From an uncultured Bacteroidales bacterium (GTDB lineage Bacteria > Bacteroidota > Bacteroidia > Bacteroidales > F082), in assembly GCA_905234765.1 (NCBI GenBank), contig CAJOIF010000005.1, positions 61,558 to 125,557 on the forward strand: 64,000 nucleotides of DNA. Direction: 5' to 3'. The translations under genes and the position numbers were made by a program. The notes under the pieces were generated by a model. It ran no database searches and was not told where the DNA came from. It saw only the letters and a list, made by a program, of their open reading frames with translations. Positions 23,210-32,678 of the stretch are shown here, in pieces; the first letter of the stretch is position 1, and the number at the start of each line of letters is the position of its first letter.

Positions 23210-25675
23210 TTACTTGGCTACGACAACGCGTTGGACGCTGTTGTTGCCGTTGTTATCGTAGATGCTGAAGAAATACACGCCAGCCTCGAGGTCGAGGTTG
23301 ATGGTATTGCTGACACCCAGCTTCTCAATACGAACGAGCTGACCAGCCACATTGTAGATGGCCACAGTGCTCAGGTTCTCGCCATCAAGCGTGACGCTCG
23401 TCGTGGCGGGGTTGGGATAGATGGCAGCAAGCTGCTCGCCATTCTCGGCCACAGCATCGTAATCGGCGAAGAGTGTGACGGGGATCTCAACATGAGGCAG
23501 TTCTGCATCATTGGTGTTGATGATGAGGTTGGCATTGTACGTGCCTTGCGGCAAACCGATGGTGTTCAAGCTGACAGTGATGGTCTCGCTGTTACCACCG
23601 AGGATGGCGCCTTCAGTCTTGTTGATGGTAGCCCATGTAGCGGGAACGAGTTCGCCTTCGCAGTTGACCGTGATCAGCCAAGCACCGCCGAAGTTACCAG
23701 CGCTGTAGCAGTGGCTGAAGCTGTTGCCATTGGTGCTGAGCCAGTTACCATCTTGCTCTTCACCATATTCACCGCCATCCATAGTCATGGGATATTCTTC
23801 AGCAGCTTGTTCAATCTGAATGGTAGCCCACATGGCTTGACCCGTCATGTAAACAGGCTCATCAAAAGTAGCGGTAATCCATTGTTCGGTAGCCGCAGTG
23901 TTGATGGTCTTTTCGGCAAGGAGTTCCCCAGGTTGGTTGTGGAGACCCTGACCGTAGATACGGAAGGTGTAGTTGTGGTCAGTGGAAGTATAAGTGGTGA
24001 CATAGAACTTAGCCGAAGTGATTCTCATACCCATGGCAGCACCAGCATAAGCGGTGGCGGGCAGACGAATACCAAACTCACGGGTGTAAGCATCGCTTGA
24101 ACCAATACCACTGGCAGAAGTAACATCGTTGTTGTGATAGTAGAGGTCTGCGGTCTGTGAACCAGCACCACCTTGACCGAAGTCAAGCCAGCCAGCCCAG
24201 TCACCGATGGAGTTACCATCGTTGTTGATGGTGACGTCCACGGTGGTCATGTCGTCTTCACCAAGTCTCTCACTGATGCTTTCAGGATCGATGCTGAGCA
24301 CAGGAGCGGATTCGCCACCGATCTTCTTGAAGCTGAAATTGTCGAGGTAGTAAATCGAAGAACCGTCTTCCATAGGAGCGAAGAAGTCCATAGCGGCGAG
24401 GGTACGGCCAACGGTGTTGTTACCGAAACTGTCCAAGCTCCACTGCCAAGTGCAAACGAGTTCTTCCTCAGCACCAGGAGCAGTGTAGTAGAAATTGGCG
24501 ACGTCGGTGTCGGTGTCAACATTCAGGCGGAAGTGCATCCAATCATCAAACACAAGGTTGGTCAGCGTGGCGGTGCCATTGCTACCAGCGTGGATGGTGC
24601 CTTGTCCAGGAGCCACGGTCGAGTTTTGACCGTCGTTGGTCAAGTGGAGGTAGCACTGCATGGCCCATTTGCTGTTGGAGCCAGCGAATTGGTGAAGGAT
24701 GTTGAAATAGCCATTGCTGCCATTGGGAACGAGGATGTCGAACTCAAGGTCGTAGTTACCGTTTTCTTCATCACCAAGGAGCAGGACGTTATCGGCGACG
24801 CCAGCGATTTCGCCGCAGATGCTGCCACCTTGTTCGGCAACGAGGCCGTCCTCGTTGGTGCCAGGATGGTTGTTCCAAGTGGTCCAATGGTCGTAACCAT
24901 GGGCAATGGCATCTTCGGCAATGTGGTTGCCCACAGTGTACTCTTCGAAAGGATCGAACAGCAGCACCTCGTCGTTGCTTTGCAGCGTGACAGTGAGGTT
25001 GTCGAGATAGAATTCGGAAGTAGCGGCATTCTCAGGCGGGAAGAAGTCCATAGCACCGAGGACACGGTCAGCTTGGTTTTCACCGAAGCTGTCCAAGCTC
25101 CATTGCCAAGTGGCATAAAGCTCTTCGGGTTGGCCGACTACATTGAAATAGAGTTCAGCAACATCGTTGTCGGCATCGACATGAACACGGAAGTGCATCC
25201 ATTGGTCGTAGACGCAAGGCAGGTCGCAAGTGCCGTTGCTACCAGCGTGCACGGTGCCGTGGCCGGGAGCCTGGGTCGAGTTCTGACCGTCATTGGTTTC
25301 ATGCATGTAAACCTGCATGGCCCAAACACAAGTGTTCGGGTTACCAGTGAAATGGTGCAGCACGTTGAAGTAACCGTTCTTACCTTCAGGAACCAAAGCA
25401 TCGAATTCGAGGTCGTAAACGCCCGTCGAGTGATCACCAAGCATCACGACTTGGTCGTTACCATAGGTGAAATGGCAGCCCATGGAGCCATCGGCTATAC
25501 CGAAGACACCGTCTTCAGCACCACCAGGAGCGTAGCTCCAAGTGGTCCAAGGATCACCAAGGGTTTGAGCGATTTTGGCGCCTTCCGGGCAATCATCAAA
25601 ATCGAAATGCAACTGAGCGAAAGCATTGCCACAAACAAAGGCAATCATCGCAATGAGTAAAGATACTTTCTTCAT
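23210..25675 (-). CDS. T9SS-secreted protein with two tandem lectin-like domains
   Basis: This 821-residue protein has a signal peptide (KKVSLLIAMIAFVCGNAFA) and two tandem ~225-residue repeats. Each carries the series DPWTTW/DHWTTW, YDLEFD, GKNGYFNVLH/GSNGYFNILH, AMQ.Y.H.TNDGQNST.APG.GT.HAGSNGT, WMHFR..VD and WQWSLDSFG; these look like LamG/concanavalin-type beta-sandwiches. An Ig-like linker region follows (LSIDPESISERLGEDD, GLPQGTYNANLII). The C-terminus (AAIYPNPATTSVTLDG...VAIYNVAGQLV...LEAGVYFFSI) is a Por/type IX secretion type A sorting domain, so the protein should cross the outer membrane and be surface-anchored or released. No enzyme motif is seen. Confidence 0.9.
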   Translation of the reverse strand: MKKVSLLIAMIAFVCGNAFAQLHFDFDDCPEGAKIAQTLGDPWTTWSYAPGGAEDGVFGIADGSMGCHFTYGNDQVVMLGDHSTGVYDLEFDALVPEGKNGYFNVLHHFTGNPNTCVWAMQVYMHETNDGQNSTQAPGHGTVHAGSNGTCDLPCVYDQWMHFRVHVDADNDVAELYFNVVGQPEELYATWQWSLDSFGENQADRVLGAMDFFPPENAATSEFYLDNLTVTLQSNDEVLLFDPFEEYTVGNHIAEDAIAHGYDHWTTWNNHPGTNEDGLVAEQGGSICGEIAGVADNVLLLGDEENGNYDLEFDILVPNGSNGYFNILHQFAGSNSKWAMQCYLHLTNDGQNSTVAPGQGTIHAGSNGTATLTNLVFDDWMHFRLNVDTDTDVANFYYTAPGAEEELVCTWQWSLDSFGNNTVGRTLAAMDFFAPMEDGSSIYYLDNFSFKKIGGESAPVLSIDPESISERLGEDDMTTVDVTINNDGNSIGDWAGWLDFGQGGAGSQTADLYYHNNDVTSASGIGSSDAYTREFGIRLPATAYAGAAMGMRITSAKFYVTTYTSTDHNYTFRIYGQGLHNQPGELLAEKTINTAATEQWITATFDEPVYMTGQAMWATIQIEQAAEEYPMTMDGGEYGEEQDGNWLSTNGNSFSHCYSAGNFGGAWLITVNCEGELVPATWATINKTEGAILGGNSETITVSLNTIGLPQGTYNANLIINTNDAELPHVEIPVTLFADYDAVAENGEQLAAIYPNPATTSVTLDGENLSTVAIYNVAGQLVRIEKLGVSNTINLDLEAGVYFFSIYDNNGNNSVQRVVVAK

Positions 25676-25742
25676 TTTTTTGTGATTTTAGTTAGTATTT
25701 AAGTTGTTTGTGTTAAGTTCACAAAGGGCAAAAAATGCGCTG

Positions 25743-25750
25743 CAAATATA
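25743..25750 (-). promoter_or_regulatory. -7 box (TATATTTG) for the T9SS cargo gene
   Basis: On the reverse strand TATATTTG followed by CAGC lies about 68 nt before the start at 25675. Confidence 0.6.
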
Positions 25751-25800
25751 ACCAAAAAATGTTTGACACAAGTGAGAAAAATGTTTTTTTTGAAAAAAAA

Positions 25801-26571
25801 TCACCTCTTTTTCGCTTCCTTCCAGTATATAATCATCTCCTCAATGGTGAGATGCTGCACACCTTTGCCTTGCTCACGAGCGCATTGCTCCACATGGGCG
25901 AAACGTTCGCGAAACTTCTTGTCTGTCTTTTCAAGGGCATCATCAGGATTGACGCCGATATAGATACCATACGCCGCCAAAGCGAAAAGCAAGTCGCCGT
26001 ATTCTTCTTCGATACGTTCGGTATTGTCAGGCTTTTGCAGTTCAGCGAAAAGTTCTGCCTTCTCCTCCTCCACTTTCTGCCAAGCTTGTTCCGCATCGGA
26101 CCATCGGAAACCCACACCAGCAGTCTTTTGGTGCATCCGATAGGCCTTCAATAAGGAGGGCAGGCCCTCCGGCACACCACCCAACACGCTACGGTTGTGC
26201 TCGCGCTCCAGCTTGATCTTCTCCCAGTTTTGTTCCACCTGTTCAGCATTCTCAACATGCTCATTTCCAAAGATATGCGGATGACGGACAATCATCTTTT
26301 CGCAGATGCCGTTGAGCACATCGGTAATGTCGAAAGCCCCTTGTTCCTGTCCTATCTTGGCATAGAAAACAAGGTGCAGCATAAGGTCGCCGAGTTCCTT
26401 TTTCACCTCGTTGAAGTCGTCGTTAAGGATGGCTTGGCTGAGCTCATATGTCTCCTCAATGGTGAGATGGCGCAAACTATGGATGGTTTGGGTACTGTCC
26501 CAAGGGCAACCCGCTCTAACGGCATCCATAATGTCAAGGAGACGCTTGAAGGCTTGTAGTCTTTTATCCAT
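25801..26571 (-). CDS. mazG: Nucleoside triphosphate pyrophosphohydrolase MazG
   Basis: MazG hydrolyses (d)NTPs to NMP and pyrophosphate and limits damaged nucleotides and the stringent-response pool. The 256-residue protein has the usual two MazG domains. The first has GCPWDSTQTIHSLRHLTIEETYEL and ELGDLMLHLVFYA; the second has EEEKAELFAEL and EEEYGDLLFALAAY. EExxE and ExxD metal sites are therefore present in both. Length is typical. Its promoter (-7 box at 26591) is divergent from that of the PagL-like gene, with only about 50 bp between the two starts. Confidence 0.94.
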   Translation of the reverse strand: MDKRLQAFKRLLDIMDAVRAGCPWDSTQTIHSLRHLTIEETYELSQAILNDDFNEVKKELGDLMLHLVFYAKIGQEQGAFDITDVLNGICEKMIVRHPHIFGNEHVENAEQVEQNWEKIKLEREHNRSVLGGVPEGLPSLLKAYRMHQKTAGVGFRWSDAEQAWQKVEEEKAELFAELQKPDNTERIEEEYGDLLFALAAYGIYIGVNPDDALEKTDKKFRERFAHVEQCAREQGKGVQHLTIEEMIIYWKEAKKR

Positions 26572-26590
26572 GGTAATTCTTTTTTGGATG

Positions 26591-26598
26591 CAAAAATA
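26591..26598 (-). promoter_or_regulatory. mazG -7 box (TATTTTTG)
   Basis: On the reverse strand TATTTTTG followed by CATC lies 20 nt before the mazG start. Confidence 0.65.
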
Positions 26599-26608
26599 GG
26601 GAATTTTG

Positions 26609-26616
26609 TAATTTTG
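26609..26616 (+). promoter_or_regulatory. -7 box (TAATTTTG) for the PagL-like gene
   Basis: TAATTTTG ends nine nt before the ATG at 26625. This implies an almost leaderless mRNA unless a different start is used. Confidence 0.55.
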
Positions 26617-26624
26617 CAGTCCAA

Positions 26625-27821
26625 ATGGAAAGACAAAAACGCCATATCCATATCGTCCTTTTCACCTTATTATTAATAGGGGTGTCAGCGAAAGCGCAGT
26701 CGAGCTACAACAACTACGAGATTGAAGCGCGAGCACATTTCGGCTATTTGTATTTCCAGAACGACCTATACCACTCTGCCTTAGGACGTTACAGTATGCA
26801 TGCGCCCGCCTACGAGATATCTCTACACCATAACACCTATGGTCAGCATCGTTGGGAAGTGTTGCACAACTACCCCTCCATCGGGCTCACCTTTTACTAT
26901 TCAGGTTTCCGCAACGATTCCATTTCCAGCGAGTTAGGCAAGGTATTTGCCCTATACCCTTACATTAATTTCCCCATCATCCCCAACGAGAAAAGCAAAC
27001 TCACCTTCAAATTGGGCGTAGGACTCTCCTACCTCACCAACAAATTTCACCCTACAGAAAACTACCACAATTTTGCCATCGGTTCACACCTCAACGCTGC
27101 TGTCAACCTATCGTTCGAATATCGTCAGCGCATCTTTGACCGACTGCATTGGGTAACCTCAGCCGGACTGACTCACTTCTCGAATGGCGCTACACGTACC
27201 CCAAATATGGGCATCAACATATTCAGTGTAGCTTCAGGATTCTCTTGGTATCTGAAACCACAAAAAGAGCTCATTGACAAAAAGTTACGTCCAAAGAATT
27301 ATCTCTTCGAGTTTGACGGCAAGCGGCATTTCGTCACCGACTACCAATACACCTTGGGCTTCAAGGATATGAGCCAACAATACGGTACACACCAGTATTT
27401 CTTCGTGCACGACTTGGCTGCCAATTTCATGTTCCAGCTCACCGAACGCGACCGTTTGGGCCTTGGTATGGAACTGGTTTACGACAACTCCGACAAAATT
27501 ACCAAGCCTAATTGGGACATCTATATCAAACCTGGATTACTGCTTGCTTACGAGATGATGCTTGATCACGTCAGTTTCATGTTCAACATCGGGCTGCGCA
27601 ACAATGTCCCCCTCAACTCAAAGAACTTTGGGATGTTGTTTTACCAAAAAGTGGCCGCCCGTTACTATTTCAACGACAACCTGTTTGCCACACTTGCCTT
27701 CACAACCTACGACATTAAGGCCGACTTCATCAGCGTCGGCATCGGATACCATCTTCAGCACAAATACTATCTGCCTCGTTATGAGAAGAAACCTTACCGC
27801 AGTCCTGTTTTTCCTCGTTAG
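26625..27821 (+). CDS. PagL-like outer-membrane acyloxyacyl hydrolase
   Basis: This 398-residue outer-membrane protein has a signal peptide (HIVLFTLLLIGVSAKAQ) and beta-barrel strands. The segment GLTHFSNGATRTPNMGIN matches the lipid A 3-O-deacylase PagL signature, in which the His-Ser pair of HFSNG is catalytic. Proteins of this family trim an acyl chain from lipid A. The chain is longer than PagL itself (about 150-190 residues) and has an extra C-terminal half of barrel-like strands (HDLAANFMFQLTERDRLGLGMELVYDNSD). That is usual for the Bacteroidetes branch. Its 3' end overlaps the next gene by 41 nt. Confidence 0.8.
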   Translation: MERQKRHIHIVLFTLLLIGVSAKAQSSYNNYEIEARAHFGYLYFQNDLYHSALGRYSMHAPAYEISLHHNTYGQHRWEVLHNYPSIGLTFYYSGFRNDSISSELGKVFALYPYINFPIIPNEKSKLTFKLGVGLSYLTNKFHPTENYHNFAIGSHLNAAVNLSFEYRQRIFDRLHWVTSAGLTHFSNGATRTPNMGINIFSVASGFSWYLKPQKELIDKKLRPKNYLFEFDGKRHFVTDYQYTLGFKDMSQQYGTHQYFFVHDLAANFMFQLTERDRLGLGMELVYDNSDKITKPNWDIYIKPGLLLAYEMMLDHVSFMFNIGLRNNVPLNSKNFGMLFYQKVAARYYFNDNLFATLAFTTYDIKADFISVGIGYHLQHKYYLPRYEKKPYRSPVFPR

Positions 27822-28575
27822 CCTCCTGATGCTCTCCTGCACCAAGATGGATCAACTTTTCAACAACGGGGACCCCGTCACCGAACAACGCAGCATCGGC
27901 CAGTATTTCGATGCCATCTCTATATACAACAACGTGAATGTCCACCTGGTGAGAGACAGCCACCCTCGCATGGAATTAACCTGCCCGGAAAACCTCATCG
28001 AAAACATCATCACAGAAGTCAACGGCAGCACTTTGGTCATTAAAAACGAGAACACCCACAACTGGATCCGCAGTTATGACTATAGCATTGATCTGACCAT
28101 CTACTACGATAGTCTGTCCAGAATCCAATACGCTTCCATCGGAACGTTGACTTGTGCCGACTCCATTTACGGCAAAACAAGCAAACAATTAGACTCCATC
28201 ACACAAGCCAATGACACAATCTATTCTCACCCTACCTCATTCATTTTGAGTATTATAGAAGGCTCTGGCGACATCGACCTCACCTTCAAATGCAATATTG
28301 TCAAAAGCATATTCAGCAACGGCACCTCGAAAGTCACCCTGCGGGGCGAAGCAGGATATGCAGAGCATTATATCAGAAGTTACGGCACCATCCGTGCCGA
28401 GACGCTCAACACCAACATCGTCAAAGTGGATTCGAAATCGACCAACGACATCTACGTTTGGGCGCGTGGTTCGCTGTTTGCGAATCTTTCCAGCATTGGA
28501 AACCTGTATTACAAAGGCAATCCATGGATTGCACAATCCTGCACTGGCGACGGACGAGTCATAAAGCTGGAATAA
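27781..28575 (+). CDS. DUF2807-type lipoprotein
   Basis: This 264-residue lipoprotein has a lipobox-like LLMLSCTK near residue 20. The body is a repetitive beta-helix-like region with GQYFDAISIYNNVNVHLV, LEN(I)...EVNGSTLVIKNEN and GSGDIDLTFKCN, typical of the 'head GIN'/DUF2807 adhesin-like family of Bacteroidetes. Function is unknown; family members sit at the cell surface or in the periplasm. The start at 27781 gives the lipoprotein signal and overlaps the end of the PagL-like gene in another frame, so the two are probably translationally coupled. A longer upstream frame is rejected because it lies inside the PagL-like gene. Confidence 0.82.
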   Translation: MRRNLTAVLFFLVSLLMLSCTKMDQLFNNGDPVTEQRSIGQYFDAISIYNNVNVHLVRDSHPRMELTCPENLIENIITEVNGSTLVIKNENTHNWIRSYDYSIDLTIYYDSLSRIQYASIGTLTCADSIYGKTSKQLDSITQANDTIYSHPTSFILSIIEGSGDIDLTFKCNIVKSIFSNGTSKVTLRGEAGYAEHYIRSYGTIRAETLNTNIVKVDSKSTNDIYVWARGSLFANLSSIGNLYYKGNPWIAQSCTGDGRVIKLE

Positions 28576-28671
28576 TTGAAAAATCCATCGAAAAGAATTG
28601 ATTTTGGTATAGTTTTTGTAGATTTTTTTTGGCAAAATCAGACATCTGAAACAAATAAAAAACATAATACA

Positions 28672-30060
28672 ATGAAAACGCTTAGAATCATACCGATTGT
28701 CGCACTGATCGCCCTTGTCAGCTGCTCTTCGCACAAAAATGCAGCCAAAGACGATGCCTATTACTCACCTTACGGCAACAAGGACGGACAAATGGTCACC
28801 AGCGGCGGCTCTTACATCAGCCCGAAAGTCACGGGTAGTTCGGAATACGACTATCAAGCATACTATTCCGACAGCAAGAACTACGTCAGCGATGTTGATC
28901 CCGTTTACCAGACCACCGAAACGGTGACCGACACCAACGGCGTTGTGTACACCACCACTGAGACCTATTATGACACCGACTATGCCACCCGCATCAAGCG
29001 CTTCGGAACAGGTGCCTCCACCTCGGCAGGCTACTACGATGACTATTATACAGGAGGCTATTCTAGTGGCAACACATACGTCTACGTCAACAGCTACGAT
29101 CCTTTCTATTGGAACTACTACCCAGGCCTCTATGTCGGCTGGGGCTACAGTCCCTACTGGCGCAACTACTATTGGGGATGGGATCCATACTGGGGCTATC
29201 CATACTATAACTACTGGGCTTGGGACCCCTACTGGACCTATGGTTACTACCACCATCCCGCTCCTCATCCCGCTCCCGGCTACGCTCCTGATGCTCCCGG
29301 ACACAGCGGACATCATGGAAACAGCAACAGCCTTGGCAATTATGTAGCCAGCGTCAGACACGGTAACACTGGCACCACTGGCTCGATGAGCGGCAGGATG
29401 CCCACAGGCAACAACCAACAGCCGACTGGAGCTACCGTCAGACGCAACACGACCAACCCGACCGCTGGCACGCGTCCCACTACAACGGGCAATGTTTCGA
29501 GCGGACGTGTTGGAGCAGGAAATAGTTCAGTACGTACCGACAACACGGGTTCCGTCCGTCCACAAGTCAGCGGCAGCCGCCCGACAGCAGGCGCCAGTGG
29601 CCGCACAGGAACTGCCACCACGACTACACGTCCCTCGGCAAGCAATAGCGTCACAGGCCGTACGAATAACCAAGACGGTGTACGCCAGACCTACACTTCG
29701 CCCAACAGCACACGTCCGTCACGCTCCAGCTCCGAGTACGTGCGCCCACAAAACAACACATCCCGTCCCGCCTCCTCAGGCAATGGCAGAGTGGGCTCGT
29801 CAAACGGAAACTATAACAGGAACAATAGTTCAAACGGAAGCTACAACCGCAGCAACTCTACGCCGAGTCCTAGCCGCAACTCAAGTGGCAGCTACAACAA
29901 CGGAAGCCGCAACTCTAGCCCAAGTTCCAGCAACAGCCGCAGCTCAGGAAGCAGTTACAGCGGCGGTAGCCGTGGCAGCAGTTCAAGTAGCAGCCACAGC
30001 TCTGGAGGAAGTCACAGCTCAAGCGGCGGCGGAAGAAGCTCAGGCGGCGGAAGAAGATAA
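28672..30060 (+). CDS. Tyr/Ser/Asn-rich low-complexity lipoprotein
   Basis: This 462-residue lipoprotein starts at 28672 with a lipobox (IALVSCSS, Cys near residue 18). Three regions follow: an acidic N-terminal part; a Trp/Tyr-rich stretch (YWNYYPGLYVGWGYSPYW, then YYWGWDPYWGYPYY) near residues 140-200; and a long disordered tail rich in Thr, Ser, Asn, Arg and Gly that ends in SSSGGGRSSGGGRR. The basic, serine-rich tail might bind nucleic acid, glycan or cell wall. I know only uncharacterised Bacteroidetes proteins of this look. A strong terminator follows its stop, so it ends the PagL-DUF2807 cluster. Confidence 0.75.
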   Translation: MKTLRIIPIVALIALVSCSSHKNAAKDDAYYSPYGNKDGQMVTSGGSYISPKVTGSSEYDYQAYYSDSKNYVSDVDPVYQTTETVTDTNGVVYTTTETYYDTDYATRIKRFGTGASTSAGYYDDYYTGGYSSGNTYVYVNSYDPFYWNYYPGLYVGWGYSPYWRNYYWGWDPYWGYPYYNYWAWDPYWTYGYYHHPAPHPAPGYAPDAPGHSGHHGNSNSLGNYVASVRHGNTGTTGSMSGRMPTGNNQQPTGATVRRNTTNPTAGTRPTTTGNVSSGRVGAGNSSVRTDNTGSVRPQVSGSRPTAGASGRTGTATTTTRPSASNSVTGRTNNQDGVRQTYTSPNSTRPSRSSSEYVRPQNNTSRPASSGNGRVGSSNGNYNRNNSSNGSYNRSNSTPSPSRNSSGSYNNGSRNSSPSSSNSRSSGSSYSGGSRGSSSSSSHSSGGSHSSSGGGRSSGGGRR

Positions 30061-30094
30061 AAACCACAACCCAAACAACAATAGTAACCAAATA

Positions 30095-30134
30095 AAGACT
30101 ACTTTTGCAGGTGCAATGCGAAGTAGTCTTTTTT
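30095..30134 (+). terminator. Intrinsic terminator
   Basis: AAGACTACTT and AAGTAGTCTT form perfect 10-bp arms around a 16-nt loop and are followed by T residues. TACTTTTG inside the loop side (30100-30107) could also serve as a -7 box for the next gene. Confidence 0.75.
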
Positions 30135-30147
30135 ATACACACAAGCC

Positions 30148-31605
30148 ATGAAAAAAACCATCAGCACCTTCATTTTGGTCCTGCTCACCATCGGTCTGTT
30201 CGCGCAAGGTAGCGAGGAAGCAGGCTTCTATTCTCAAACCTACTATCAAGGCACTGCCAAAGCCTTGGGCATGGGCAACGCCTTAGGTGCCGTGGGCGGC
30301 GACATGACTGCCGTCTGCATCAACCCGGCAGGATTGGGCATCTACCGCAGTGACGAGTTTACCATGTCACTCAATTTGTCGGACAACCGCAACATTTCAT
30401 CCTATTATGGCACTGAAAAAAAAGCTGACAAGATACGTCTTTCCATACCTAACCTCGGATACGTGCATTGCAACCAAAGAAGCAATTTCAGACCTCTGCG
30501 CTACACCCAATGGAGCATTGGCCTCACCCGCACCAACGACTACAACATGCACACCTATGCTTCGGGCTATAACCCCACAAGCTCCAAAATAGACGAATAC
30601 TTAAACCAAATCGGCGGGTGTCCTCCCAACGAACTTTACAACTACGACTACTTCCGTTTCACCGTCCTGCCTGCATGGGACACCTACCTCATTGACACTA
30701 TCAATGGAATTTACACCAGTCCCGTACCCCAAGGTGGCATCATTCAGAACTGTGAACAAGAATACAAAGGCCGTACTGAAGAATGGACTTTAGGCTATAG
30801 TGCCAACTTCAATGACCGTTTGTTTGTCGGCTTTAGCTTAGCCATTCCCTTCCTTAAACGCGTCGGCAGCCGAGTTTATCAAGAAGTGCTCCCCGACACT
30901 TCCAATATCCAAACCGATTTCAAGTCGTTTCGCATCTCCGAAGACCTTAGTTCGACCGGGATGGGCGTAAATGCAAAAATCGGCCTCATTTGGCATGCAA
31001 ACCGATGGCTACGCCTCGGAGCGGCTTTCCATACGCCCTCCGTCTACCATTTCACGGAATCATGGCAGCCCAAAACAGAATCCCATTTCACCAACGCCTA
31101 CTACCCTAACCCATACATAACCATATCCAATTACGAATACTACTATTACAGTCCCGCCAAATGGGTAGGGAGCACCGCCTTCGTTTTTAGCGACCGCGGC
31201 ATGGTCAGTCTCGATGCGGAATATGTCGATTATGGTACAGCGTTTTTCGAAGCCACAGACGACTACGACTACAGCCAGGTAAATGAAGACATTAAGCAAA
31301 CCTATAGTCGCACCTTCAATCTCCGCATCGGTACGGAATGGTACGTCAACGGTTCGTATCTCCGTTTGGGCGCAGGCTATTACGGCAGCCCATTCGGCTT
31401 TGGCCAACCCGACGGCAGCATCAAAAAAGCGTCTGCTGGCATCAGTGTGCCCGTCAATGAATCCATCACCTTCGACTTGGCCTATGAACTCAGCCACGGC
31501 AAACGGCTCTACACCCTTTACGACGCTGGGGCATTGGGCATCGAGCCCGTCACGCAGAAACAATTCCGTAGCGTCGCGCTAGCCACGTTGAAGTACCGAT
31601 TCTAA
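30148..31605 (+). CDS. OmpP1/FadL/TodX-type outer-membrane transporter
   Basis: This 485-residue protein has a signal peptide (KKTISTFILVLLTIGLFAQG) and then the family opening YYQGTAKALGMGNALGAVGGDMTAVCINPAGL, in which the A-x-x-NPAG motif marks FadL-type hydrophobic-compound channels. Length and strand pattern fit a 14-stranded barrel ending in a Tyr-Arg-Phe terminus (ATLKYRF), the usual outer-membrane assembly signal. The natural ligand is unknown; fatty acids are the family precedent. It is convergent with the Zn-ribbon gene downstream, with a hairpin between them. Confidence 0.88.
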   Translation: MKKTISTFILVLLTIGLFAQGSEEAGFYSQTYYQGTAKALGMGNALGAVGGDMTAVCINPAGLGIYRSDEFTMSLNLSDNRNISSYYGTEKKADKIRLSIPNLGYVHCNQRSNFRPLRYTQWSIGLTRTNDYNMHTYASGYNPTSSKIDEYLNQIGGCPPNELYNYDYFRFTVLPAWDTYLIDTINGIYTSPVPQGGIIQNCEQEYKGRTEEWTLGYSANFNDRLFVGFSLAIPFLKRVGSRVYQEVLPDTSNIQTDFKSFRISEDLSSTGMGVNAKIGLIWHANRWLRLGAAFHTPSVYHFTESWQPKTESHFTNAYYPNPYITISNYEYYYYSPAKWVGSTAFVFSDRGMVSLDAEYVDYGTAFFEATDDYDYSQVNEDIKQTYSRTFNLRIGTEWYVNGSYLRLGAGYYGSPFGFGQPDGSIKKASAGISVPVNESITFDLAYELSHGKRLYTLYDAGALGIEPVTQKQFRSVALATLKYRF

Positions 31606-31614
31606 ACATGAAAA

Positions 31615-31636
31615 AAGGCTGTCCAAAGACAGCCTT
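31615..31636 (-). terminator. Intrinsic terminator for the Zn-ribbon gene
   Basis: AAGGCTGTC and GACAGCCTT arms are followed on the reverse strand by TTTTTTC. It lies between two convergent genes. Confidence 0.75.
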
Positions 31637-31668
31637 CATACGAAATCGACTTTGCTGTTCTTACAGCA

Positions 31669-32667
31669 TTAGGCATTGTATTGTTCAATGATACCCTTGT
31701 CGACAAGGATACGTCCACAATACTCGCAGACGATGATTTTCTTGTGCGTACAAATATCGAGTTGATGTTGTGGAGGGATACGGTTGAAGCAACCGCCGCA
31801 GGCCTCGTCGAAGATGCCGACCACGGCCAAACCGTTACGGGCATTCTTACGAATGCGCTTGTAGGCGACCAAAAGACGGTCTTCCACCAGTTTCTCACAT
31901 TCAGCAGAACGTTGCAGCAATTGCTCTTCTTCCTTTTCAGTGCCTTCCACCAGGGAACTCAGCTCATCTTGCTTTTCTTTTAGGGAGGCTTTCAGCTCCT
32001 CAAGATGCTGCTGTGAGTCATTTACCCTAACCTCAATGTCGTTGATTTTGGTAGTCGCCTCACGGATACGCTTCTCAGAAAGCTGGATGTCAAGGTTTTG
32101 ATACTCGATTTCTTTGGTCAGTGAATCGTATTCGCGGTTGTTGCGCACATTGTTTTGCTGATCCTCGTATTTCTTGATGAGCGCTTCTGTTTCCTTGATT
32201 TTAATCTTGTACTCCGACACCTCGCGTTGGAAATTCTTGCTGTCGGTTTTGAGATTGGTAATACGTGTCTCAATGCCGGCGATTTCATCTTCCAAGTCCT
32301 GGATCTCAAGCGGCAAGTTGCCACGATAGGCCCTGATTTCGTCAATCTTTGAGTCGACCTGCTGCAAAGTGTAGAGAGCAACCAACTTTTGCTCAACGCT
32401 TACCTCAATCGGATCCTCGGCGACGGGTTCGGCAACGGCTTCTTTCTTTTCCTCTTTCACCTCGACCTTTTCCTCAACAGCCAAAGGAGTTTCTTCTTCC
32501 TTCTTCGTGGATTTCTTGGCTGCCTTTTTGGGTTTCTCCTCAGCAGGAGCCTCGGCGGCGGGCTCTTCCGTCACTTTCTTTGTGGATTTCTTTGCAGTCT
32601 TTTTGACCTCTTTCACCTCGGCATTGGCTTCGGCCTCGGCTACTTCCGTATTTACTTTCTTTGCCAT
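31669..32667 (-). CDS. Coiled-coil Zn-ribbon protein (DUF164/CT398-like) with KEA-rich N-terminus
   Basis: This 332-residue protein has three parts. Residues 1-100 are a Lys/Glu/Ala-rich disordered segment (KKSTKKVTEEPAAEAPAEEK). Residues 105-290 form a long coiled coil (LYTLQQVDSKIDEIRAYRGN, DLEDEIAGIETRITNLKTDS, ...). The end is a zinc ribbon with CGGCFNRIPPQ and CEYCGRILVD, giving two CxxC pairs. The family is widespread and implicated in RNA or flagellar/secretion functions in other phyla, but in Bacteroidetes its role is not known. The start at 32667 gives MAKKVNTE and lies before the Nif3-like stop. Gap to Nif3-like is 11 nt, so they are co-transcribed. Confidence 0.85.
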   Translation of the reverse strand: MAKKVNTEVAEAEANAEVKEVKKTAKKSTKKVTEEPAAEAPAEEKPKKAAKKSTKKEEETPLAVEEKVEVKEEKKEAVAEPVAEDPIEVSVEQKLVALYTLQQVDSKIDEIRAYRGNLPLEIQDLEDEIAGIETRITNLKTDSKNFQREVSEYKIKIKETEALIKKYEDQQNNVRNNREYDSLTKEIEYQNLDIQLSEKRIREATTKINDIEVRVNDSQQHLEELKASLKEKQDELSSLVEGTEKEEEQLLQRSAECEKLVEDRLLVAYKRIRKNARNGLAVVGIFDEACGGCFNRIPPQHQLDICTHKKIIVCEYCGRILVDKGIIEQYNA

Positions 32668-32678
32668 ATTATTGATTT

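Noticed and set aside
24173..25660. 495-codon open frame on the + strand
   Set aside because: It is the exact antisense of the T9SS cargo gene. The long frame follows from that gene's biased codon use and repeats, and its translation has no recognisable domain.
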